Shown: piece after piece, positions 43,263-51,534 of the stretch
How the letters are laid out: each line of letters begins with the position of its first letter
How positions within the stretch are numbered: the stretch's first letter is position 1
Assembly (NCBI GenBank): GCA_002342685.1
Contig: DDQN01000089.1
Coordinates: 1-64,000, forward strand
Reading direction: 5' to 3'
Length of the DNA: 64,000 bases
Source of the DNA: Vibrio sp. UBA2441
GTDB lineage: Bacteria > Pseudomonadota > Gammaproteobacteria > Enterobacterales > Vibrionaceae
Position numbers and translations under genes: made by a program
The notes under the pieces: generated by a model
What the model was told of the DNA's origin: nothing
Seen by the model: only the letters and a program-made list of their open reading frames with translations
Database searches by the model: none

Positions 43263-43457
43263 TTAAGCGTATGGCATCATACGAACGACTGCAGCCACTT
43301 CACATTTAGGAAGGATTGCATTTGGACGTAGCTGACGCTTGTTCTTAGTAGTACGCTTAGTCAGGATATGACGTTTTGTAGCGTGCTTGAACTTAAAACC
43401 ACCACCCGTTTTCTTAAAACGTTTAGCAGCACCTCTGTTGGTTTTCATCTTAGTCAT
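43263..43457 (-). CDS. rpmI: 50S ribosomal protein L35
   Basis: 64 residues, MTKMKTNRGAAKRFKKTGGG with the family's basic composition. Middle gene of infC-rpmI-rplT. Expression in E. coli is set by L20 binding upstream; the infC-rpmI spacer here contains a strong hairpin. Confidence 0.96.
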   Translation of the reverse strand: MTKMKTNRGAAKRFKKTGGGFKFKHATKRHILTKRTTKNKRQLRPNAILPKCEVAAVVRMMPYA

Positions 43458-43512
43458 GATGAATAACTCCGCATTGTTAGTTGTTAATAAACATAGTAAT
43501 TAAGGCGAATAA

Positions 43513-43540
43513 AGCCCCGTAGCTTAACAGCTACAGGGCT
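43513..43540 (-). promoter_or_regulatory. Hairpin between infC and rpmI
   Basis: AGCCCCGTAGC (43513-43523) pairs with GCTACAGGGCT (43530-43540), 10 of 11 pairs. On the minus strand it is followed by TTTATT. It may be an attenuator, a partial terminator, or part of the L20 control region. Confidence 0.6.
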
Positions 43541-43561
43541 GTATTACTTGCAGGCCGTTAA

Positions 43562-44113
43562 TTACTTCTTCTTAGGGGCCAACACCATGATCATTTGACG
43601 GCCTTCGATTCTGGTCGGGAAAGACTCAACTACTGCTAAATCAACAGTATCCTCTTTCAGACGATGCAGAACGTCGACGCCAATCTCTTGGTGTGCCATT
43701 TCTCGGCCACGGAAGCGAATTGTTACCTTCACTTTGTTGCCTTCTTCTAGGAAACGGGTCAGGTTGCGTAGTTTTACCTGATAGTCTCCAATATCAGTCC
43801 CAGGACGGAATTTAACTTCCTTAATCTGGACCTGCTTTTGCTTCTTCTTCTGCTCTTTAGCAGCTTTGCTCTTTTCAAAGAGGAACTTGCCATAGTCCAT
43901 CACACGACAAACTGGTGGCTCGGCGTTAGGGCTGATCTCGACTAGATCCATACCAGCTTCTACAGCGGCTTCTAGTGCTTCAGCAATAGGTACTACACCT
44001 ACTGGCTCACCGTCAGCGCCTGTCAAACGAACTTCACGAACGCCACGAATTTCACCGTTTAAACGATGCTGGTTTTGTTTGGCCGGTTGTTGGCCACGTC
44101 TTCCGCCTTTAAT
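43562..44113 (-). CDS. infC: Translation initiation factor IF-3 (AUU start)
   Basis: 183 residues when started at ATT 44113, preceded by GGAGGA (complement of 44121-44126); no ATG, GTG or TTG in the right place gives the conserved N-terminus KGGRRGQQPAKQNQHRLNGE. This is the classic AUU start by which IF-3 limits its own translation. Domains: N-terminal part through about residue 85 (MDLVEISPNAEPPVCRVMDY) and C-terminal part (KFRPGTDIGDYQVKLRNLTR). The thrS stop ends 3 bases before the AUU, and the ribosome-binding site is inside thrS. Confidence 0.95.
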   Translation of the reverse strand: MKGGRRGQQPAKQNQHRLNGEIRGVREVRLTGADGEPVGVVPIAEALEAAVEAGMDLVEISPNAEPPVCRVMDYGKFLFEKSKAAKEQKKKQKQVQIKEVKFRPGTDIGDYQVKLRNLTRFLEEGNKVKVTIRFRGREMAHQEIGVDVLHRLKEDTVDLAVVESFPTRIEGRQMIMVLAPKKK

Positions 44114-44116
44114 AGT

Positions 44117-46042
44117 TTATTCCTCCAGATTAAGCTTACGGCTTGAAACCTCGTTTTCAAGGTGACTAATAAAGTCTTCTACCTTGAATTTACCTAGGTC
44201 CTTGCCCTTACGGGTACGTACTGCAATTTCACCGGCTTCCATTTCTTGGTCACCACAGACGAGCATGTACGGTACACGTTTTAAAGTGTGTTCGCGGATT
44301 TTAAAGCCTATCTTCTCATTTCTCAAGTCCGGTTTGACTCTAAATCCTGATTTTTGCAATTTATTTGCTACTTCTTTAACGTAATCAGCTTGTTTGTCAG
44401 TAATATTCATAATAATTGCTTGTTCTGGTGCCAACCACGTTGGGAAGAAACCAGCATACTCTTCAATTAAAATACCGATAAAACGCTCTAAAGAACCTAA
44501 AATTGCGCGATGAATCATTACAGGTATCAATCTTTCGTTGTTTTCGCCAACGTAAGTTGCACCCAAACGACCCGGTAAGTTGAAGTCTAGTTGAACTGTA
44601 CCACATTGCCACGCACGATCTAAGCAATCATGTAATGTAAATTCAATTTTAGGTCCATAAAATGCGCCCTCACCTTCCTGAATATCATAATTAATGTTCA
44701 GGTTTTCCAGTGATTCTTTCAACGCTTCTTCTGAGCGGTCCCAAATTTCATCGCTACCTACACGTTGTTCTGGGCGAGTAGATAACTTAACTTCAATTTC
44801 TTCAAAACCGAATGTTTTATAGACGTCATAAACCATCTTAATACATTCAGTCACTTCTTGTTGTATCTGATCTTCAGTACAAAATACGTGTGCATCATCC
44901 TGAGTGAAACCGCGAACACGCATTAATCCATGAAGTGCACCAGACGGTTCATTTCGGTGACATGAACCAAACTCTGCCATACGAAGTGGCAAGTCACGGT
45001 ATGATTTCAGACCTTGATTAAAGATCTGAACGTGACCTGGGCAGTTCATTGGCTTAATCGCGTATTCACGATTTTCAGAGTTGGTTGTAAACATCGCATC
45101 AGCGTATTTATCCCAGTGCCCTGAACGTTCCCACAATACACGGTCCATCATCAACGGACCTTTTACTTCCTGATAGTCATATTCGGTTAGCTTTTCACGA
45201 ACGAATACTTCTAAATCACGGAAAATAGACCAGCCATTGTGGTGCCAAAATACCATTCCCGGAGCTTCTTGCTGCATGTGGAATAGGTCTAAATGCTTAC
45301 CAATTTTACGATGGTCACGTTTCGCTGCTTCCTCTAAACGAGTAAGATGCGCTTTTAACGCTTTCTTATCGTGGAATGCAGTACCGTAGATACGTTGCAA
45401 CATTTTATTATCACTGTTGCCACGCCAGTATGCACCAGCAACGTTCAGTAATGTGAAATGTTGACAAAATCCCATATGTGGAACGTGAGGACCACGACAC
45501 ATATCAACGTATTCTTCGTGATGATAAAGTCCCGGACGGTCATCTTTTGATACATTTTCATCCAAGATTTCAATCTTATAAGTCTCGCTACGCGCGTCGA
45601 ATGCATCGCGCGCTTCCTGCCAGCTTACGTTCTTTTTGACAACTTGATACTTCGTCTTAGCTAACTCTTTCATACGCTTTTCTAACGCGTCTAAATCTTC
45701 TTGAGTTAAGGAATGCTCTAAGTCGATATCATAGTAAAAACCGTTATCGATGGTCGGACCGATTGCCATTTTGGCTTCTGGGAATATTTGCTTAATTGCA
45801 TGCCCCAAAAGGTGAGCGCAAGAGTGACGTACAATCTCAAGACCATCGGCATCTTTTGCTGTGATGATTTCAAGGCTTGCATCGTTTTCAATCAGGTCAC
45901 AAGCATCAACACGATTGCCGTCTACACGACCGGCAATTGTAGCTTTAGCAAGGCCAGGGCCGATAGATGCAGCGACATCCATAGTTGAAACAGGGTTATC
46001 AAATTGACGTTGACTACCGTCAGGAAGAGTAATTACAGGCAT
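44117..46042 (-). CDS. thrS: Threonyl-tRNA synthetase
   Basis: 641 residues. TGS domain (MPVITLPDGSQRQF), editing domain with HSCAHLLGHAIKQ and the later CRGPHVPHMGFC, class II core (KPMNCPGHVQIFNQ, RMAEFGSCHRNEPSGALHGL, HRAILGSLERFIGILIEE), and the C-terminal anticodon-binding domain. It charges tRNA-Thr and clears Ser-tRNA-Thr. Its leader carries a hairpin that mimics the tRNA-Thr(GGU) anticodon arm, the basis of autorepression in E. coli. Confidence 0.97.
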   Translation of the reverse strand: MPVITLPDGSQRQFDNPVSTMDVAASIGPGLAKATIAGRVDGNRVDACDLIENDASLEIITAKDADGLEIVRHSCAHLLGHAIKQIFPEAKMAIGPTIDNGFYYDIDLEHSLTQEDLDALEKRMKELAKTKYQVVKKNVSWQEARDAFDARSETYKIEILDENVSKDDRPGLYHHEEYVDMCRGPHVPHMGFCQHFTLLNVAGAYWRGNSDNKMLQRIYGTAFHDKKALKAHLTRLEEAAKRDHRKIGKHLDLFHMQQEAPGMVFWHHNGWSIFRDLEVFVREKLTEYDYQEVKGPLMMDRVLWERSGHWDKYADAMFTTNSENREYAIKPMNCPGHVQIFNQGLKSYRDLPLRMAEFGSCHRNEPSGALHGLMRVRGFTQDDAHVFCTEDQIQQEVTECIKMVYDVYKTFGFEEIEVKLSTRPEQRVGSDEIWDRSEEALKESLENLNINYDIQEGEGAFYGPKIEFTLHDCLDRAWQCGTVQLDFNLPGRLGATYVGENNERLIPVMIHRAILGSLERFIGILIEEYAGFFPTWLAPEQAIIMNITDKQADYVKEVANKLQKSGFRVKPDLRNEKIGFKIREHTLKRVPYMLVCGDQEMEAGEIAVRTRKGKDLGKFKVEDFISHLENEVSSRKLNLEE

Positions 46043-46059
46043 GATATTTCCTTACAGTG

Positions 46060-46080
46060 GTGTTGCGTACCAAGCAACAC
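46060..46080 (-). promoter_or_regulatory. thrS operator: tRNA-Thr anticodon-arm mimic
   Basis: On the transcript GTGTTGC-TTGGTAC-GCAACAC forms a perfect 7-bp stem with a 7-base loop. The loop holds GGU in anticodon position (complement of 46069-46071) after the usual U33, and matches the E. coli tRNA-Thr(GGU) loop TTGGTAA at 6 of 7 bases. The hairpin ends about 6 bases before the AAGGAAA ribosome-binding site of thrS, where bound ThrRS would block ribosomes. In E. coli the comparable operator loop copies tRNA-Thr(CGU). Confidence 0.85.
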
Positions 46081-46163
46081 ATGCGAGTTAATGTTTAAAC
46101 TTTTAAGTGTTCCCAATGAACTTCACGCAGTAATACGCATACCGGAAATTCATCGAAGAGGCG

Positions 46164-46191
46164 ATTTTACTCGCTAATCAGTTAATTGCAA
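46164..46191 (-). promoter_or_regulatory. Promoter of thrS
   Basis: On the minus strand TTGCAA (-35, 46186-46191), 16-base spacer, TAAAAT (-10, 46164-46169). The leader would be about 115 bases, long enough for a multi-domain thrS operator. Confidence 0.7.
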
Positions 46192-46260
46192 TGAGAAGCT
46201 TTTATTAAATCAATAATTTGTACAATGCTAAGTAATGGTAGTTGCACCATGCATATTGAA

Positions 46261-46590
46261 CTACTTGGATTTAACTAAACGATAAGAAATAACCCACAGT
46301 TTGCTTGTTCCCGGATAGATGTCAGAAATTACCGTTTTTAGTTCATCAAGCGTCATGTTTTCCTGTGTAGCGTGATAATCGTCTAACTCATCAAATAATA
46401 TAGGTTCTACATTCTCAATTTCGAGTTGGCAAAACCATTCATTTTCTTCGAATGTCGTTACCTCTACGATGCTACCAATGCGGAAATCTTTTTCACTTTC
46501 ATTACGAATTGTAATGACTTTTTTTCCAGATAAAATATCGGGGACAAAGCGTTTGAAAAATGAGGTTGATGTTAAAGGGGACTTAGCCAT
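46261..46590 (-). CDS. N4-acetylcytidine amidohydrolase (YqfB-like, ASCH domain)
   Basis: 109 residues from ATG 46590. ASCH fold: FFKRFVPDILSGKKVITIRN, IGSIVEVTTFEENEWFCQLE, HATQENMTLDELKTVI, close to E. coli YqfB, which hydrolyses N4-acetylcytidine to cytidine. A 45-bp tandem duplication upstream adds a second ATG (46635) with its own AGGAG in the same frame, giving a 15-residue longer form. Both starts look usable; family length favours 46590. Confidence 0.85.
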   Translation of the reverse strand: MAKSPLTSTSFFKRFVPDILSGKKVITIRNESEKDFRIGSIVEVTTFEENEWFCQLEIENVEPILFDELDDYHATQENMTLDELKTVISDIYPGTSKLWVISYRLVKSK

Positions 46591-46667
46591 GATACTCCTA
46601 ATAATAAATACTGCATTTATAGGGGACTTAGCCATGATACTCCTAATAATAAATACTGCATTTATAG
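46576..46667. repeat. 45-bp tandem duplication covering ribosome-binding site and start
   Basis: Two near-identical copies with a period of 45 bases (for example GGGGACTTAGCCATGATACT at 46577 and 46622). Each contains AGGAG and ATG for the YqfB-like gene on the minus strand, and 45 is a multiple of three, so both starts are in one frame. Confidence 0.95.
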
Positions 46668-46865
46668 ATAACTTAGAAAGATAAAGCTATATCTTCAGTT
46701 ATCTTTCTTGAACTAAACTCATTGATGAAGCGCTGAGTCCTGCATCTTGGGTATAGTTGTAATTGAATCTACTGAGCAATTGAATAATGTTCTTTGAATC
46801 GGCTCATCATACGCTTTGTATTGTCAAAAAGTTTAACTTTACTTCTTATCCGATATAATAACGCC

Positions 46866-46942
46866 TTAAGTGTGATTTAAGAACCTATGTAAACTCTCTG
46901 ATTTCAATCAAATAACCCAACGCACGCTGGCGTCGTTTTTTT
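46866..46942 (+). ncRNA. Candidate small RNA or leader attenuator
   Basis: A promoter is visible: TTTAAC (46832-46837), 16-base spacer, perfect TATAAT (46854-46859). About 80 bases later, a GC-rich hairpin AACG-(C)-ACG / CGT-CGTT ends in seven T (46936-46942), an intrinsic terminator. No ORF of useful size lies between. The DUF3581-type gene appears to have its own -10 TATAAT near 46982-46988, so this could be a separate transcript of about 75-80 bases. Not matched to a known sRNA. Confidence 0.4.
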
Positions 46943-47018
46943 CGATTCTCACTGGATAGACCATTTAGTTTCTTAATTTGTATATAATTAGCCCGTTTTT
47001 GGCAATCAAAAGAAAATT

Positions 47019-47744
47019 ATGTTTTTAACTCCCTATTTTTCAGTAAGTAACGAACAGTTTCAGTTTACCCGTCAGCAAGCAAGTCACTTTGCGAAAAAAG
47101 TAGCAGGCGACTTCAACCCATTGCACGATGAAGATAATAAGCGCTTCTGCGTACCTGGCGACCTGCTTTTTGCTGTTTTGCTGAAAAAAGAAGGCGTTAG
47201 CCAAAAAATGCGCTTTGATTTCTCGGGCATGGTCAACGAAGGCGTCGCACTTCATATTGAGAATAAGTGTGAGAACGAAAGTTCCGTTGTTGATGATAAA
47301 GGCAAAGAATACCTGCACATGACGCATCAGGGAGAAGTTAATCACAACCCTGAGTTCATTGAGTTCGTAGTCAAAAACTATGTTCAGTTCTCTGGCAGAA
47401 ACTTCCCGCACATTATGGTTCCTCTTATGCAAGAGAAACAAATGATGATTAACTGTCAGCGACCTTTAGTTATCTATGAAAGCATGGAAGTTGAATTTAG
47501 CCGTTTAAACATCTCTCACCCGGAAGTTGAATATACTGGCGCCACCTTCGATGTAGAAGGCAAACGTGGTCTAGTCACTATGAATTTCGAATTTAAAGAA
47601 GACGGTGAGATCGTTGGTAAAGGTGTAAAACGCATGGTAGCTAGTGGCCTTCGTCCGTATGAGCAAGACGAAATAGACAAACTTGTTGCTCGTTTCTTTG
47701 CATGTAAAGAGGCTTTTTTACAGCAACTTGATACTGCCGCATAA
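47019..47744 (+). CDS. DUF3581-type conserved protein
   Basis: 241 residues, ATG 47019. Contains FAKKVAGDFNPLHDEDNKRF, which resembles the substrate-binding helix of hot-dog-fold dehydratases, and a second similar half, so an acyl-thioester-type fold is possible. I recognise it as the DUF3581 family of Vibrio and Shewanella. Function not established. Terminator follows. Confidence 0.75.
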   Translation: MFLTPYFSVSNEQFQFTRQQASHFAKKVAGDFNPLHDEDNKRFCVPGDLLFAVLLKKEGVSQKMRFDFSGMVNEGVALHIENKCENESSVVDDKGKEYLHMTHQGEVNHNPEFIEFVVKNYVQFSGRNFPHIMVPLMQEKQMMINCQRPLVIYESMEVEFSRLNISHPEVEYTGATFDVEGKRGLVTMNFEFKEDGEIVGKGVKRMVASGLRPYEQDEIDKLVARFFACKEAFLQQLDTAA

Positions 47745-47774
47745 ATTAGCTTCCCAATACAACTAGTTACTATT

Positions 47775-47815
47775 AAAAGGTCTTCGCTTGAATATTCAAG
47801 TAAAAGGCCTTTTTG
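47775..47815 (+). terminator. Intrinsic terminator after DUF3581-type gene
   Basis: Outer pairing AAAAGG (47775-47780) / CCTTTT (47808-47813) around an inner CTTGAATATTCAAG hairpin, then T-rich sequence. Confidence 0.65.
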
Positions 47816-47852
47816 ACTTTGTGCATTAGTTTAGATTTTAAGTTTGAACTGC

Positions 47853-48311
47853 CTAAATCCACCGCCTCACTTTTTGTTTATAACTCCTAAATTCATCACC
47901 AAATCTAGCTTCCAAATGTCGTTCTTCCGGACCAATTTGATATCGATTCATATAGGCAATAAACAGCAGCGGAATCAATAAACACAACCAGTTTTGTTGT
48001 AGATAACCGTAACCGATCAACAATAACAATAGCCCAAAATACATCGGATTTCTGCTGGTTCGATATACGCCAGTATCGACAATAGTTGACGTTTTATGTA
48101 TTTCAACCGGATTAACCGTCGTCTTCGCTTGCTTAAACTGGTAAATACCACTCAAACCAAAATAACCACTAGCGATAAAACAAACTCCGAAAAACAGCCA
48201 TGGAAAGGGAAGCGAGACGTCCAAACTGGTGAATGAATCACTGCAAAATATTAACCCAATCCCGATCAAAAATATCAGTACTGGCGGTATTTTTAATTCC
48301 AACCTTTCCAT
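47853..48311 (-). CDS. Isoprenylcysteine/phospholipid methyltransferase-family membrane protein
   Basis: 152 residues from ATG 48311 (AAAGGG upstream; an earlier ATG at 48326 is less well placed). Four hydrophobic segments. The family motif is GVYRTSRNPMYFGLLLLLIG with the C-terminal GPEERHLEARFGDEFRSYKQ, typical of ICMT/PEMT-like SAM-dependent membrane methyltransferases. The bacterial substrate is unknown. It ends the transcript behind ydiJ-like dehydrogenase, 22 bases downstream. Confidence 0.85.
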   Translation of the reverse strand: MERLELKIPPVLIFLIGIGLIFCSDSFTSLDVSLPFPWLFFGVCFIASGYFGLSGIYQFKQAKTTVNPVEIHKTSTIVDTGVYRTSRNPMYFGLLLLLIGYGYLQQNWLCLLIPLLFIAYMNRYQIGPEERHLEARFGDEFRSYKQKVRRWI

Positions 48312-48333
48312 AACATCCCTTTCCATGTTTTTT

Positions 48334-51300
48334 CTATAACAAAGTTAATATTGCCTGCAATGGATGCTTCATTTTCTCTGACTCCATCCTTTTCACTTGG
48401 CTTCGGCATGAATAACCAGTCACAAGACAACGTTCTTTTGCTCGCTTATCAAAGTTTGGTCGCCAACTAAGATCATAGATATCTTTGGACATTCCTAGCT
48501 TATCAAGTTCATGGCCGAATGTTCCAGCCATACCACAACATCCCACCGCAACCGGTTCCAAAACACCACCAAAAAACTTAAAAATGGCTTGCCATTCTTT
48601 TTCTGCATTTGGCATGCGTGTCTTTTCAGTACAATGAGCGAACAAGTACCAAGGTGGCTGTTGTGACGGGGTGCCTACATCCATTGTATCAAGCTTATCA
48701 ATCAAGTATTCATGGACGTTTAGCACCTGGAAATCGCCTCGCTCTTTGCCCAGGATATCGACATATTCATCTCTATAGCAAAGCACTAATGCCGGATCAA
48801 CACCCACCATAGGAATATCTAAATCTGCAACAATATTTAAAAAACTGGCGGATGTTTGTGCCGACTCAGTAAATTGCTTTAAAAAGCCTTTGATATGTTG
48901 AGCTTTCCCATTAGGTTTAAAAGGAAGCAAAATAGGTTTCTTACCGAGCTTTTCTAATAAAGTAACAAAGTCAGAAACAACATCGGCGTCATAGAATGAT
49001 GTAAACGGATCCTGAACAATCAATACATAATTGTCTCGATCTTGTTTCGACAGCGCCGCCAGTGCCTGAATATCAAATTTTACTTGCTGGTTGTTGGCCA
49101 ACTGTTTGTTCAATGTCGGGTCAGACATTAGTGGAGCATCAACATAACCAACCGTTGTAGCGGTTAAACTCTGAATCCAATTTTTCGACAACGCTGCATT
49201 AACTACTTTCGGCATTTTTGCCATCAACGGCAGCATGGTTTCAATATTTGCCACCAAGTAATCTTTAGCTGGTCTCTGATAACGAGAGTAGTATAAGTTT
49301 AGGAATCGGGCTCTAAAACTCGGCACATCAACCTTAATTGGGCATTGAGTCCCGCAGGCTTTACACGCTAAGCAACCGTTCATTGCTTCATAAACTTCAT
49401 GAGAAAAATCATATTCGTGTCGTTTATTAATACTATTTCTGACACGATCGACCATATTTTTGATGGTAGGATTTTTGTCTAGCGTATTTTTTTCTAGATC
49501 AAGAATGTCAACGCCTTGCTCTGTCAGTTGTCGTAACCACTCTCTCACCAATCCAGCCCGACCTTTTGGCGAATGCCTTCTATCTGCCGTTATCTTCATC
49601 GAAGGGCACATAGGCGAGCTAGTATCGTAATTAAAGCAAAGTCCGTTACCATTACATTCCATCGCCTGTTGGAAACTATCTCTTACTTTTACATCGATTT
49701 GGCGGTCATAGTAAGCCCGTTTGGTTCCATTTACTTTAACCAGCTCTTCACTACTATCTAATGGGGTACATATTTTACCTGGGTTCATTTTATTATGTGG
49801 ATCAAACGCTGATTTTACTTTTCGAAGCTCTTTATATAATGCTTCACCAAAAAACTCAGGCCCGTACTCAGAGCGATAACCTTTGCCATGCTCTCCCCAC
49901 ATTAAACCACCATACTTTGCAACAAGATTAACGACGTTATCGGAAATCTCCTGCATTAATGACTCTTGAAGGGGGTCACACAAATCCAGAGCAGGTCTCA
50001 CATGCAATACGCCAGTATCCACATGACCAAACATGCCGTAATGAAGTTCTTTGCTATCCAAAAGTGTTCTGAATTCTGTAATAAAATCCGCTAAATTCTC
50101 AGGCGGAACACAAGTATCTTCGACAAACGCGACAGGTTTAGCTTTACCTTCTGTCGCACCCAGCAATCCGACCGCTTTCTTTCGCATGTTGTAGATACGA
50201 TTAATACTAGCCAGGTCATCACAAACTTGATAACCAATCACACCATTGAGTTCATTTTCAATCATGTCATCAAGTTGTTTGGTCAGTGCGTTTACATCTT
50301 CGGAGGTTCGCTCTCTTTCTTGTCCTGCAAATTCCACAATATTAATGCCTAACATCTCTTTATCAGGCACATCAATGAGAAGGTGGCTTACTGTATTCCA
50401 GACAATATCCTGCTTAGCAAGATTAAGAACTTTAGAATCTATGGTCTCAACAGATAGTGCGTTTGCATCAACAAGTAAGGGGGCAGTCCGTAATGCAGAA
50501 TCAAAGCTATCGTATTTTACATTTACCAACACCCTCGCTTTAGGTATAGGCGTAAGATTCAACTTAGCTTCAGTAATAAAAGCCAATGAACCTTCGGAAC
50601 CACATAGAATTCGCGTCAGGTTGAAGTCACCCGATTCTGTCAACGCATTTTTTAAATCATATCCGGTTAGGAATCGATTGAGCGGTGGAAATTTGTCGAC
50701 TATCGCCTGTCTGTTAACCCGACAAATTTCTTCAGTCGAGTGGTAGGCATCAAAGGCATATTCGCCCTCATTTGGCATTCCGCACGAAGAGTCCGTTTCA
50801 AGGTATGAGCCATCTACAAATACCGCTTGCAACGACAAAACATGATCGGAGGTTTTTCCATAAACCAATGACCCCTGGCCTGATGCATCTGTACTTATCA
50901 TGCCTCCTAGCGTGGCACGATTACTCGTAGAAAGTTCTGGAGAGAAAAACATCCCTAACGGTCTTACTGCATCATTTAACTGATCTTTAATAATACCAGT
51001 CTGAACACGAACCCAACCTTCCTCTTCATTAATTTCGAGAACTTTGTTCATGTGCCGGGACAAGTCAACCACAATTCCAGGGGTTAAAGACTGTCCATTT
51101 GTTCCTGTCCCACCACCTCTAGGAGAAAAAGTAATACGTTCATAATCTGAATGACTAGACAGTTTTCCTATCAGAATGACGTCTTCTGTTGATTTAGGAT
51201 GCACCACCGCTTGGGGAAGTTGTTGATAAACACTGTTATCGGTCGCAACGGCTAAACGACTGGCATATTGAGTTTCCACATCACCAGTAAAGCCTTTCTC

Positions 51301-51369
51301 TTCAAGGCTAGTTAAAAATTTGATAACAACTGGATCAACACTAATTTGATTTTCTAATCTTGGTAACAT
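48334..51369 (-). CDS. ydiJ: FAD- and Fe-S-binding D-2-hydroxyacid dehydrogenase (YdiJ-like)
   Basis: 1011 residues from ATG 51369, with AGGAAG 5-6 bases upstream; 22 extra codons to 51435 are not in the family. N-terminal FAD domain (FSPRGGGTGTNGQSLTPGIV, GGMISTDASGQGS), FAD-oxidase C domain (AFVEDTCVPPENL, GMFGHVDTGVLHVRP), then a ferredoxin-like 4Fe-4S segment (CLACKACGTQCPIKVDVP) and a C-terminal CCG domain (GCCGMAGTFG). E. coli YdiJ oxidises D-2-hydroxyglutarate. Large single-polypeptide membrane-associated dehydrogenase. Confidence 0.92.
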   Translation of the reverse strand: MLPRLENQISVDPVVIKFLTSLEEKGFTGDVETQYASRLAVATDNSVYQQLPQAVVHPKSTEDVILIGKLSSHSDYERITFSPRGGGTGTNGQSLTPGIVVDLSRHMNKVLEINEEEGWVRVQTGIIKDQLNDAVRPLGMFFSPELSTSNRATLGGMISTDASGQGSLVYGKTSDHVLSLQAVFVDGSYLETDSSCGMPNEGEYAFDAYHSTEEICRVNRQAIVDKFPPLNRFLTGYDLKNALTESGDFNLTRILCGSEGSLAFITEAKLNLTPIPKARVLVNVKYDSFDSALRTAPLLVDANALSVETIDSKVLNLAKQDIVWNTVSHLLIDVPDKEMLGINIVEFAGQERERTSEDVNALTKQLDDMIENELNGVIGYQVCDDLASINRIYNMRKKAVGLLGATEGKAKPVAFVEDTCVPPENLADFITEFRTLLDSKELHYGMFGHVDTGVLHVRPALDLCDPLQESLMQEISDNVVNLVAKYGGLMWGEHGKGYRSEYGPEFFGEALYKELRKVKSAFDPHNKMNPGKICTPLDSSEELVKVNGTKRAYYDRQIDVKVRDSFQQAMECNGNGLCFNYDTSSPMCPSMKITADRRHSPKGRAGLVREWLRQLTEQGVDILDLEKNTLDKNPTIKNMVDRVRNSINKRHEYDFSHEVYEAMNGCLACKACGTQCPIKVDVPSFRARFLNLYYSRYQRPAKDYLVANIETMLPLMAKMPKVVNAALSKNWIQSLTATTVGYVDAPLMSDPTLNKQLANNQQVKFDIQALAALSKQDRDNYVLIVQDPFTSFYDADVVSDFVTLLEKLGKKPILLPFKPNGKAQHIKGFLKQFTESAQTSASFLNIVADLDIPMVGVDPALVLCYRDEYVDILGKERGDFQVLNVHEYLIDKLDTMDVGTPSQQPPWYLFAHCTEKTRMPNAEKEWQAIFKFFGGVLEPVAVGCCGMAGTFGHELDKLGMSKDIYDLSWRPNFDKRAKERCLVTGYSCRSQVKRMESEKMKHPLQAILTLL

Positions 51370-51534
51370 ATCGCTTCCTGCCCCGACATCACTGAATCCT
51401 ACAGTATGGGTATGTATTTTTATGATTACCGTCACTTTACAACATTTGAAATATGAACAAAACCGTTGAGACTGTTAATCTTTTATTGATTAATGGAAAA
51501 TCTTTCTATTGAAATTACTACAGAACGGATTGTA

